Of a stretch of 64,000 nt of DNA, positions 23,001 to 32,030 are shown in pieces. The position numbers and the translations under genes are program-made. Each line of letters begins with the position of its first letter. The stretch's first letter is position 1. The stretch spans positions 10,080,937-10,144,936 of the forward strand of contig JALGQZ010000009.1 of NCBI GenBank assembly GCA_023105745.1, read 5' to 3'. This DNA comes from Austropuccinia psidii (taxonomy: Eukaryota > Basidiomycota > Pucciniomycetes > Pucciniales > Sphaerophragmiaceae). A model generated the notes under the pieces. It was not told the origin of the DNA, made no database searches, and saw only the letters and a list, made by a program, of their open reading frames with translations.

Positions 23001-23188
23001 CTTTCATGGGTGACCTTGAAGGTTTCTTGAAATATAGGTGGGTTGGGTGATAAAGGTGTTTCATAAGGATCTTTTGACAAAGGTGGTCTTTCCAAAGGTG
23101 GGTTAAGGTCTTGAGGCATTGGCTCATTGACTGGTCTCACCTTCTTCAGGACTGATTTGTATTTGGCTGCTAAAATTTGGTGATCCAT
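20030..23188 (-). CDS. Element D pol: RT, RNase H, integrase
   Basis: An intact 1052-codon frame from ATG (23186-23188). Reverse transcriptase occupies ~120-370, with LPQGATNS at 243-250 and the catalytic FIDD at 273-276. RNase H (~435-555) has D442, E484 and D509, and ends MPDGLSRR. Integrase has H671, H676, C706, C709 (zinc) and the D736, D793, E828 triad, with 34 residues between the last two. A GPY module follows at 978-980, then an acidic C-terminus. It would copy element RNA into DNA in particles and insert it in the nucleus. No protease is present; that sits in the gag ORF. There is no chromodomain. No gag-pol frameshift is possible over 8.8 kb, so a spliced or separate mRNA is inferred. 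Confidence 0.93.
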   Translation of the reverse strand: MDHQILAAKYKSVLKKVRPVNEPMPQDLNPPLERPPLSKDPYETPLSPNPPIFQETFKVTHERLQAVNFGPPGWLSNEEINLLKNVITLREKAIAFCEEERGLLKHSYGKPYKIPVIPHEPWQKKPIPIPKSILPQFTELIRERIRTGLYEQSTSSYTSPIFCVAKSNGKLRIVHDLQELNKVTIKDAGLPPHIEEFVDAFAGRACYGLGDIMGGYDERELDVTTRPLTTFETPLGRLQLTRLPQGATNSVAVYQAQMTWILQEEIPESVGIFIDDGGIKGPRSLYNQETLPENPSIRRFIWEYAITLERVLFRIEEAGLTISESKFACCVPALDIVGHVVSFKGRTISKKKINKIQNWPTPLNKKEIRGFLGLCAYVRMFIENFSQVASPLRRLTREDVDWDWDQKCEEAFHKLRRIVGEEITLKKLDYDKGAGKIKLAVDSSYIAAGAVLTQEDKEGKDRPVLYESITFSKLESKYSQPKLELCGVARILKKLQTILWGQHFELQVDAKALIEMINTPCLPNAPMTRWVAFIQLFSFDLVHKPGKTFTMPDGLSRRPKNSDEDEDVPEFDEEEDWIKPHPGFGAKNVNSLNISGVQVPTKQEGFWKRMQEYLSIMKKPQSSKDEEFRRIKRRSSNFFLEDGQLKRRNNPNPQLVISSQEVQNYILKSLHENMGHRGENETYRRIKARYSWEGMKKSVKKWVQSCLACQKRSQNLQREQGRPTATSTIFERVSMDAVHIKSGRWKYMVVARDDFSGWPETVGLVKLTAKAVSEWFTSEWICRYGSPKEVTVDGGPEFGKELQDAVKKAGSRIRVTTPYYPESQGMVERGHKQLKDALVKMCGENGGKWRKYLPLVTLADKISTKRTTGFSPYELQFGQLPVLPIDIETKTFLAVEWHKISTTEELLEARAKQLEGKEEMRRKAAEKLKKSREDSMKYWDRRMAHQLRSPLNPGDLVLVYNKAIETNWGLLFKNKWNGPYRVIKQVNNGPYELEELDGTELARRFAASQVKRFYPRGKLINTKEDTEEEQSEEDESINEEEVFEETTESDEE

Positions 23189-23794
23189 CTTTGATTAGTT
23201 ATTTTGATTCTTCTTCTTTCTTTTAATTATTTTCAAGAATTTGCTAGTGTCCTGAAATCTTGAGGTCTTCACAATTCTTCTTTCTTTTTTCTTTCATAAA
23301 AAATGTAGTTTAAGGTCATACAGGACCTACAACTAGGTGTGTAACCCCTGTATATTAGGTATACAAGTCCTGCAGTTTAAGTCATGCAAGGACCTCCTGG
23401 CCTAATCCAAGGGCTTATCTTGATTCTTGAGCTCCTTTGGGCTTGATTTTGGATTTCACTTGACTCTTGTGTATTCTTCAATCTTCATGATTCCCACTTG
23501 ATGAAAGATTCTTCTGGTTGTTTTATTTCTTGATAAGGAATTTTCTTGTCTTAATTGATGGCTTGAGACTTCACTTTGTTCATTTTGGCCAATTTGATAA
23601 TGCTAAACACCTGTAAAACCCCTTGTTCCTGTTACACAAAGGGAGCAGTTTATTGTCATGCTAAGGACAAAAATGGTCCTTCAGCACTTCTCCTGACTAG
23701 GACAATCCCCTCCAGCTGCTTGGCTGTTATTTTTTTTTATCAGTTTCCCTGCCCAAGTCCACAGGGGAAGCAGTTTACTGTCATGCTGAGGACC

Positions 23795-25451
23795 TCTTGA
23801 GTCTTCAAGCTTTCTTAAAATCCCAAGGGCAATTTGAGTTGAGTGTTGTACATTATCTTGTTAGTCCTTCATGTTGAGTGAGTCCTGAGTTCATAATTAA
23901 TCCAGTGAGTAATCCTTCAGTCCATAAATTCTGGCCAGTGATTCTTGAATTCCAAATGAGTTTCAATCCAGAATCAAAGAAGTGTCCAAGTTCTTGTGTT
24001 GTCCAAAGGTCAATCCATAAGGAACTCCTGTTTTTCTTAATAAATAAGCTTCTTCATTTTCAGTATTATGAATAATTGTCTTATGATAAGTTGTTTCCCA
24101 ATTCTCTTGCTATTTCTTCAAAATAATTTATGTCCTTTTGGTTCTTCTGAATTCCTGAATTACACCTGTTATAAAAAAATAAAAAATAAAAAATTGTAAT
24201 AATAAAGTGATTTAAAATTGATTTTAATATTGTTTTATTGATATATATATATATATATATATATTAATAATATTTGTTTGGATAAGGGCCCCCCTCTCCA
24301 TTTAAAAATCTTGAGTTGGTTTTCAAATTTTGAAGAGGATATGTTCTCATTCCCCCAAAACTTCCACTATAAGGGATAGTGTAAGAAATAAGTTTACCCA
24401 CCCCTTATTTTTTATAGTGATTTTGATGAGGATAAATAATGATACAGTAAATTTACATAATTTCATTTGAATGATGATTCAATAATAAGTTGCTTTTTTT
24501 TTTTTTTTTTTAATCTAAGTATAAAATAACCATTAAGTGAGATATCTGAATAAAAATCACAATTTAAAAGAAATAAACCTGAATCACAATTAAGATCATG
24601 GAACTGTTTGGTTAAAGGTGGTAAGTTGTGCCAATCAGTAAGAATTGGTGCTCTTGAGAGTATTTATGATTAATATTACATAGTTGAATGATCATAATTT
24701 GAGTCCTTTATTCATATAATGACCCTTATGATGCCACAACTCTTCCTTTTGGAATCATCATTGTGACTCAGACTTTATTTCAAGTCCATCCCCTTTATGG
24801 TTCAGATTTTCTGTTACCCATAAATGCATTTGAGTTGTTGAGAAATATAAACAGTGAAATTAAAAATTTGTACAGTTAAAAAAACTCTTGTTTGCTCTTT
24901 GGGGGCTTTTTAAATTCCATTTGGAATAAATAGCACATTGAGGTGTTATTAATATGTAAATTCCCCAAATTATGTCATCAATTTATGAGTTTTTAATATA
25001 AATAACTCCTTCAGAGTTCAATTAATGCCTTCATGGCACAAATACTTCTTCTTTTCAAACAAGTTCCAATCACTCTCTTGTAATTGAAGAAATATTTCAA
25101 ATAAATTGATCATTTTTTTTTTAAAAAAAAAAAATAATACTTGATGTAGAGTTTTTTTTTTTTTTTTTTTAATTATTGTTATTATTGAATTGGAAAATTA
25201 AGCCAACTTAATGTCTCTTGCTGTAATAGTAGGAAAAGTATAATAAAGTTAATAAATAAATGGAATATTCTTGAGATCATGAATGGGATATGCCCCTAAT
25301 TCTTAGGGAAAATAAATAGTTGAATTTTAGGATAAAAAATAAAATAAAATAAAAAATATGTTCAAAAGCTTAAGTCAGTACATCTTTCCAATTCTATTTT
25401 ATAATGACATAAAATTAGAAAGTAGAAAAATAAAGTAAAATAAAACCTCAG
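23795..25451 (-). other. Non-coding stretch of element D spacer
   Basis: AT-rich DNA without a credible gene or H3 copies. It holds a (TA)n run at 24238-24264, T-runs near 24487-24511 and 25152-25171, and the internal polypurine tract at 24289-24305. Otherwise I see nothing functional. Confidence 0.6.
24289..24305 (-). other. Internal (central-like) polypurine tract of element D
   Basis: On the sense strand TTAAATGGAGAGGGGGG, identical over 16 bases to the 3' tract at 19983-19998. Sequences on either side are unrelated, so it is not part of a larger duplication. It lies about 1.1 kb upstream of pol in the element sense. Some retroelements use a second tract as an extra plus-strand start; that role here is inference. 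Confidence 0.55.
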
Positions 25452-26750
25452 GTAGTTTATAGTCTTGCCTAGGACTTATCCTCCTTTTTTATTCCTTTTC
25501 CAATCTTTTTGAATACTTTAAATAGGCAGTTTATGGTCTTGCTAAGGACCATTGGTTTCTTTGCTTTGGTCCTTGTTGATAATTTTAGTGATTTCTTGTT
25601 TATATTTGAAGGGGCAGTGTATGGTCTTTCCAAGGACCATTGGTTAATTTTTCTTGATTATTGTTGATAATTTGAGTGGGCAGCTTATGGTCTTGCCAAG
25701 GACCATTGGTTTATTGTTTTGCTGATAATTTCTTGATTTCTTGTTGAGAATTTTTGTTTTTATTTATCTTCAAAGCCAAGTTGTAAATTGAATTAAACAG
25801 TTTATAGTCTTTTTTAGGACTCATTTTCTCTTTAAAAGCACTTTTGATGTTAAGAAATTAGAGAAATATTTTCATGATGAACACCTGTAGCATTCAAAAT
25901 AAAATATGTCAGTATAATATATTATAAAATATAAGAAAGAGCATAAAAAATAAAAAAAATGGCAGTTTAAAGCCTTTCTTAGGGCTTTGCATTGTCCTTT
26001 ATAGCCAATTTATAAATGAATTGAGCAGTTTTAAGCCATGCTGAGGGCTTTTTTTTTTTTATAAATTGAAGTCCTGTAGTATTCAAAATAAAGTATTTCA
26101 GTATGGTTTAATTGTCAAAATGTAAAGTTTTGCAGTTTAATGTCCTGCTGAGGACACTTTGTTTATTGAAAACCTGTATAATTTAAAATTGTATAATTCA
26201 GTATGATTTGAAAATAAAATCAAATTAAATAAAAGAGTTTCAGCAGTTTAATGTCTTGCTAAGGACATATTTGTTAATTTGTAGCCCTGCAGCACATCAA
26301 AATAAAATATGTCAGAATCATGTAAAATATAAAGTGATAATAACATTAAAATAACAAGCAGTTTATAGCCATACTAAGGGCTTTTATTATTGAAGTCTTT
26401 TTTATTTATTTTTAATTTAGAAAATAAATCAATCAAAAGAAAAAACATCAGTAATATTCAGCTTTAATAAAAAAAATAGAAAATAAACAGTTTTAAGTCT
26501 TGTTCAGGACTTTTATTATTATTATTTTTTATTTTTTTTTGTTTTTAATTATTCTTTTATTATTTTTTTTTTTGATTTTTATTTTACTTTATTTTACTTT
26601 ATTTTATTTCTTTTTTTTTTTTTAAAAAAAAATTGATCAAAAGAAAAAATCAGTAATATACAGTTTTAATAAGGAAAAAAAATAAAAACAAACAGTTTTA
26701 AGTCTTGTTCAGGACTTTTTTTTTTTATTTTTTTATTTTTTTTTTATTTT

Positions 26751-26912
26751 TCAAACAAAAGAACTTCTTTTTGTTAGCTCCAGTAATTCAATTTATTATT
26801 ATTTTTTAATATTTTTTAGGGAATAGTTTCTCAAAAGAAAAGAAATCATTAGTAAAACTCAAATTTAATTAATAGAATAAGAAATAAACAGTTTAAAGTC
26901 ATGTCTAGGACT
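26751..26912. repeat. Direct repeat, copy 1, within array H3
   Basis: 162 bp identical by eye to 27520-27681, including one H3 hairpin at its end. Less exact similarity extends upstream (26401-26510 against 27374-27494, and 26630-26720). Confidence 0.8.
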
Positions 26913-27519
26913 TTTTTTTTAATTTTTATAATTTTTTTAAGCCCTCCTAAGGTATTTTTCCTAACTGAAAATATAAAATATCAGTAAACTCAATAATGAA
27001 TAATTTAATAAATAGACATAAAAAATATAATTGAGCAGTTTAATGCCTTGCTCAGGGCTATTATTTTTCAAAGCCCTGTTCATTCATATAAAAAAACCTG
27101 ATTGGTCAAATAATTGAATCATGATAAAAAATGAAATTAAGTAGTTTATAGCCATGCTGAGGGCTCTTTTATCTTTCAAAAGTATTTTCCTGAGCTTATA
27201 AAATCCTGAAATTGGTCCTAATACTGTTGTTATGCACTTGTTTTTTTTTTTTGTTTTTCATTGAAATATACCTGTATGAAATAAAAAAATAATATTAGCA
27301 TTTATAGAGGCAATATTATTAAAATAAAATTAAAACAAGCAGTTTTAAGCCATGCTAAGGGCTTTTTTTTTTTTTTTATTATTATTTATTTTTAACTTAG
27401 AAAATAATTCAATCAAAAGAAAACACATCAGTAATATTCAGCTTTAATAAATAGAAAATAAAAATAAACAGTTTTAAGTCTTGTTCAGGACTTTTTTTTT
27501 TTATTTTTTTTTTTATTTT

Positions 27520-27681
27520 TCAAACAAAAGAACTTCTTTTTGTTAGCTCCAGTAATTCAATTTATTATTATTTTTTAATATTTTTTAGGGAATAGTTTCT
27601 CAAAAGAAAAGAAATCATTAGTAAAACTCAAATTTAATTAATAGAATAAGAAATAAACAGTTTAAAGTCATGTCTAGGACT
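27520..27681. repeat. Direct repeat, copy 2, within array H3
   Basis: The second copy of the 162-bp unit at 26751-26912, 769 bp away. The two share even their T-run neighbours, pointing to recent local duplication as one way the H3 array grows. Confidence 0.8.
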
Positions 27682-27779
27682 TATTATTTTTTTTATTTAT
27701 CTTATAGACCCCCTTTTTTTTTTTTTTTGCTTTGTTGTCAGAAGGTAAGGTAGTCAGTTTGATGGGCTGATCTAGAGGC

Positions 27780-28625
27780 TGTTACAACCCTCTAGGAGCT
27801 TCGGGTAGACTGTTTCCATCTCTAATTACCCTGCAAAGCACTTTGTTGTGCTTTCAACCACTTCAGGTGGTTAGTTCTTTTTTACCTAGAATTTCTGAAA
27901 ACTGCCTCGGTGCAGTATATTAAGGTGGGGCTAAACCCTGTAAATCTCCTCAGCAGCCCTTCGGGTGGGCTGTTGTAGTCTTGATGGGTGTTATTACACC
28001 CTAATTGAAGCTTTAAAACAGTTCGGGTGACTGTTTCTTGCTTGCAAAGACCTCTAAATGGGTCGTACTACCCACCCCCCTACCCTTATTGTCCCTTAAA
28101 CCACTTCGCGTGGCTTTTTCTTTGATATGTGGGTGTTTTAAACCCCTTACTTTATTAAACAATTGAGTCGGTTGGGCTGTATGGTGCCTGAAAGTGATTG
28201 GTGTTGAGGGTTTATGATGCCAGAGGTGTATTTGCTCCTCCACACATGAGATTTGTTCCGTGGCTGATTTTTTAACTATAAGGGACTTTGCCTTCCCCTG
28301 TAAGGATCCACACCTCATCGGATGTCTGTATTTGGGCTGTGATGGGTGCTATCTCACCTTTACGGTGGTTAAATTGATGTCGGGTGGCTGATTTGTGGCT
28401 ATGAGATACATTGGATGCCCTCTGTCGGGTCTCAAAGCAGCTATTGTGTTTTAAACCACTCCGGGTGGTTTGCTTGTTTTAAAACTTAAATACCCTCATG
28501 AGGCTTAAAATGTGGTCGTGTAATCTTGGTATTGTTTTTGAGGTGGCTTGAACAATCTGTAAGGCGCCACACCTCATTGGGTGGCTTTATTTGCTTTTTA
28601 CTGTGAACCAGTGAATCGGGTGGGC
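27780..28625 (-). repeat. Hairpin array H2 of element D (TCGGGT loops)
   Basis: About ten short inverted repeats whose loops centre on TCGGGT or a variant. Examples: AACCACTTCAGGTGGTT (27856-27872), CAGCCCTTCGGGTGGGCTG (27954-27972), AAACAGTTCGGGTGACTGTTT type (28016-28036), AAACCACTTCGCGTGGCTTT type (28098-28117), CACCTTTACGGTG (28356-28368), AAACCACTCCGGGTGGTTT (28453-28471), GCCAC...GTGGC (28565-28585). Stems differ between copies while staying paired. The loops bring CpG into an otherwise CpG-poor element. The 101-codon frame at 28013-28318 runs through hairpins and is unlikely to be real. Confidence 0.75.
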
Positions 28626-30125
28626 TGTTGATGGTGTTGCTGCACTTTGAAATGCTGTTTGGAATTTTAAATTGATCGGTTTTGTTTGTTTTGGATTGTT
28701 TAAACTGTTCTGATTCTTGCTGGTGATTGAATCTTTCAGGCGAAACTTCTGGGGTCCTGGAGGTATTTGCTTGGCTTCCAAGCTGTCAAAAAAACTCCTT
28801 GGAGGTATTAACCTTCAAGAGGTACATTGCTCGATCTCCTTCTTAAAACCTGCTGTCAATCACAAAAATCAGCTGGATTTTGGTTGGCTGTATTACTTCC
28901 TTTTTTTTTGTTGTTCTTCTACCAAGCCAAGGTAGTAGTGCTCTCCAAAGCATCCGTTGTGGTACTATCTTGTGTTTGGTGATGAAGTTAAGTTGCTTGC
29001 AGCCAGCTTTATCAGTAATTCCTTTTGTTTAAAATACTGCAGTAAACGGCATAAATTTTCTATTTGGGCATGGTAGTAGGGTTGTACACTAATGTCTTCT
29101 GATTGGAGTTAGAGTGCTATGTACTGCTATTTTCTGAGTGGAGATAGAATGATTATAATCTATACCTGCTGAGTGAGAAACCAAAAGTCAGCCTCAATAG
29201 AATTTTCTCATAAATACCCCCTCCTCTCTGCTTTCTTCTCTTCCCCCCTTTTTTTTGTTTTTTTTCTTTTCTGAAAAAATAATGAAGAATAAATTCAATA
29301 AAATAAAATAAAAAAAACCTAAGTAGAATTGAGATTAGAATTTAGATCAAGTTTGACTCTAAAAAATAAAAAAATGAATTAAAATTAAAATAATTAAATT
29401 TACATAAAATAGATAGCTAGAAGTTAAATAAACCATAAGCTGCATATCTATCTATGAATGTTTTTGATAGTTGAGGATAAAAAAGATTTTGAAAAAATAC
29501 TTTCTCTATCAGTTCTCCTTTTATTTATTTATATTTATCTTTTCTTTTTTAAAAAATAAAATAAAATATTCAAAGTTAAGGTAATTTTTTTTTATATTTA
29601 GTTATTAATCAACAAGTATTATTTGAGTGAAAATTCATGCTATCTGTTTTTTTTTTTTTGGATTTATTCTTTTATTCTTTTTGTTTTTTATAATAAAATA
29701 AGAAATAAAATAAAAGGGATAAAAAATAAGAATAAAATAGAAGGAAATAGATCTTTAATATCATGTAAGTTTTTTATATAGCTAACATCTACTAATATAA
29801 AATCAATTGAAACTTTTTTTTTTGAAAGTTCATTTCTTCTGAGAATTACTGGTGATAATTATTTATATATATATATATATTTGATCTTGAGCAGAAAGAA
29901 ATATAATTATAAAAGACCTTCAATATTTTGATTTTTCCTTCTAAGCTCATATGAATTGAAGGTTGTTTTTTTTTTTAACGTTTTTTTTTTTTTTTTTTTT
30001 TTTTTAGCTTGAAAAAAAAAGAAATAATAGTAAAATAATAAATGAAATAAATAAATAGTAATATTAATGGAAAGGGATGGGTTAAAAATAACAAAGAATT
30101 GGGGACTTAGCAGGGAAGATTTCTT
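28626..30125 (-). other. Non-coding stretch of element D spacer
   Basis: About 1.5 kb without a supportable gene. The part to ~29240 is of mixed composition with a few short CG-containing pieces like H2. From 29240 to 30120 it is very AT-rich with long T-runs (for example 29982-30005) and a short TA run near 29865. Confidence 0.6.
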
Positions 30126-30812
30126 TTAATTCCTTTGACCAAGTATCTTCTTCACTAATTTTTGTTTGATAAAATTTCCTCCCCTCCACTTTTCTTTTTT
30201 TAGACTTTTAAACAAGTATTCTTGACAGAAAGAGTTCCATTCTTCTGTATTCAATTTAGTTACACCACCTTTTAGGATGAATATTGCTGGTATAAGTGTT
30301 TCTTCCCAGTGGTAATCCCAAATGGAATTTTTTATGGTATATCCCCCTGTGAGTTTACTGATGTTTCCATTTTTAATTTCAAAATCCTGGAGGTTGAACC
30401 AGTCTTGGCATTCCCAGGTTCTCCAAAATAATGATTTCCTGAGGTGTTCTTCCATTTCAAATATTTCATTCCAGTTTTGGTTTCCAAGGTTGCCTTCAAT
30501 TCCATCCCAGGTCAGTAACTCTAAGAATTCATACTTTGTAAGGTTGAATCCAGGTAATTCTCTCCATGGATGAGATATGACAATTTCTGATGGTGAGTTT
30601 TCTTTTCCAAAGATGTCCTCAAACTCAACATATGGAAGGATTATTGTAGAGATATCTGGGCAGGGTTCTGGTTTTGTTTTTATGAACCATTCAGGATATT
30701 CACTTGCTTCTTTGGTATTATTGTAATTGGCCCAGACTTCTTTTTCTTCTAGGCATCTGATATCTGTGTCCAGTGACCAGGGATTTTCTTCAAGTAATGG
30801 CCATGACTCCAT
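30126..30812 (-). CDS. Element D accessory ORF, diverged duplicate of the gag C-terminal domain
   Basis: 228 codons from the ATG at 30810-30812; the open frame runs 20 codons further upstream without another ATG. It shares with the end of the D gag protein a block ILPYVEFEDIFG (residues ~58-69; gag has YLPYITFEDIYG) and FLELLTWDGIEGNLGNQNW (96-114; gag has FLELLTEEGIKGNLSNQFW), then a weaker Trp-rich stretch. It is acidic and tryptophan-rich in the first part and basic at the C-terminus. No known catalytic motif, signal peptide or membrane segment is visible. It lies between H1 and H2. It could be a separate accessory protein or an exon added to gag or pol. Function unknown. Confidence 0.6.
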   Translation of the reverse strand: MESWPLLEENPWSLDTDIRCLEEKEVWANYNNTKEASEYPEWFIKTKPEPCPDISTIILPYVEFEDIFGKENSPSEIVISHPWRELPGFNLTKYEFLELLTWDGIEGNLGNQNWNEIFEMEEHLRKSLFWRTWECQDWFNLQDFEIKNGNISKLTGGYTIKNSIWDYHWEETLIPAIFILKGGVTKLNTEEWNSFCQEYLFKSLKKEKWRGGNFIKQKLVKKILGQRN

Positions 30813-30945
30813 TTTGTAGGATTTTGGTGGATTTTGAGATGTTAAGGTAAGATGAATTGATAATAGTATCAAATATACTTATAAAAATAGTTTGAGGGTA
30901 GGTTTAATGGATTTTGGATGGTAATTTTGGGTAAGAATTTGGATA

Positions 30946-31853
30946 TTCCTCTTTGATAAGGCAGGAGGTCACTGCCTAGTGATTTTTATGATTTGGGTGA
31001 GTGAAATTGATGATTTTTATTGATAAGAATTGATTTTCCTCTTTGATAAGGCAGGAGGTCACTGCCTAATGATCTTATGGTTATTTATTGTGTTTTTTTA
31101 TTGGTGAGTGGGATTATTGATTTGATTTGATGAGAGTTGATATTCCTCTTTGATAAGGCAGGAGGTCACTGCCTAGTGATTTTATGGTTAGTTGTTGTTT
31201 CTTTTTTTTTTGGTGAGTGAAATTATTGATTTGATTTGGTTGACAAAAATTTTGGATTTTCCTCTTTGATAAGGCAGGAGGTCACTGCCTAGTGATCTTT
31301 GGGTTTTGGTGAATGAAAATGGTGATTTTGGTTGCTAAGAGATGATTTTCCTCTTTGATAAGGCAGGAGGTAACTGCCTTATGATCTTTTTGTTAGTTAT
31401 TGTGTTTTTTTATTGGTGAGTGGGATTATTGATTTGATTTGATGAGAATTGATATTCCTCTTTGATAAGGCAGGAGGTCACTGCCTAGTGATCAATTGAG
31501 TTTAAATCTGACTATTTTGTTTGATTTTTGATTTTTAGAGCTTTCATGTGTCTTCAAGATGGGCCTTGATGGTTTGAAATTTAATTGTTCCATTAATTCT
31601 TGAGTAATTTGATCATTGGTTTTGTCAGAAACCTCCAAAATTTTCAGCAATTCCTTGATTTCTTCAATTTCTTGGTTTCTTGATATTGATGAAGTATCCT
31701 TAAAGTGCCAAAGGTTCTCTTTATTGAAATCTTCATCTTCTGGTGACCAATGAAGTTCTTTGATAATTTGGTCTTCTTTTATTAATTCATCCCCATAGGA
31801 TCCAAAAAGTGGTGAATTGGCCATGGTGGAGGTAATTGATATATTTTTGTAAG

Positions 31854-31884
<31 letters not shown>

Positions 31885-31935
31885 ATAATTTGTTAATGAA
31901 TTTCTTCTTTGTTAAGGCAGGAAGTCACTGCCATT
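30946..31935 (-). repeat. Hairpin array H1 of element D (7 copies)
   Basis: A ~38-bp unit, on the + strand TTCCTCTTTGATAAGGCAGG then AGGTCACTGCCTAGTGAT, repeats near 30946, 31036, 31141, 31258, 31347 and 31453, at 89-117 bp spacing. A diverged seventh copy lies near 31901. Each contains AGGCAG and CTGCCT arms around GAGGTCA. Between copies, a GTGAGTGNNATTATTGATTTG-like segment also repeats, so this is a degenerate tandem array. It surrounds the 110-codon ORF and overlaps its 3' end. Confidence 0.85.
31492..31824 (-). CDS. Element D small accessory ORF
   Basis: 110 codons from ATG (31822-31824). The product is acidic in its first two-thirds with a likely helix (EIEEIKELLKILEV), and basic at the C-terminus (KNQKSNKIVRFKLN). 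I do not recognise it. It lies between the last regular H1 hairpin and the diverged seventh one, just downstream of gag in the element sense. It could be an exon or a small separate protein. Confidence rests only on its length in AT-rich DNA with many stops and its placement in an intact element. Confidence 0.4.
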   Translation of the reverse strand: MANSPLFGSYGDELIKEDQIIKELHWSPEDEDFNKENLWHFKDTSSISRNQEIEEIKELLKILEVSDKTNDQITQELMEQLNFKPSRPILKTHESSKNQKSNKIVRFKLN

Positions 31936-32030
31936 TGAGAGAAAAAATGAAATAAAAGAGAAACTAATGATACATTTGATGAATGATACTGATACATTTT
32001 TGAAAAAAATCTTGATTTTGTTGGTTTTAT

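Larger units (their letters stand above)
23305..27684 (-). repeat. Hairpin array H3 of element D (about 22 copies)
   Basis: A ~25-nt motif recurs, on the + strand GCAGTTTA followed by a 4-5 nt stem arm, a TGCTNAG-like loop and the complementary arm. Starts are near 23305, 23371, 23645, 23770, 25452, 25526, 25614, 25680, 25797, 25962, 26024, 26132, 26243, 26358, 26488, 26693, 26889, 27035, 27140, 27339, 27468 and 27658. Stem arms vary together: GGTC/GACC, TGTCC/GGACA, AAGCC/GGCTT, AAGTC/GACTT. AT-rich, mutually dissimilar DNA and T-runs lie between most copies. No coding frame covers the array. Confidence 0.85.

Noticed and set aside
23305..27684. H3 repeats as a CRISPR array
   Set aside because: Repeat spacing is irregular, the repeats vary in their stems, the genome is eukaryotic, and there are no cas genes.
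28013..28318. 101-codon reverse frame in the H2 array
   Set aside because: It runs through several hairpins, starts and ends inside repeats and has no recognisable domain.
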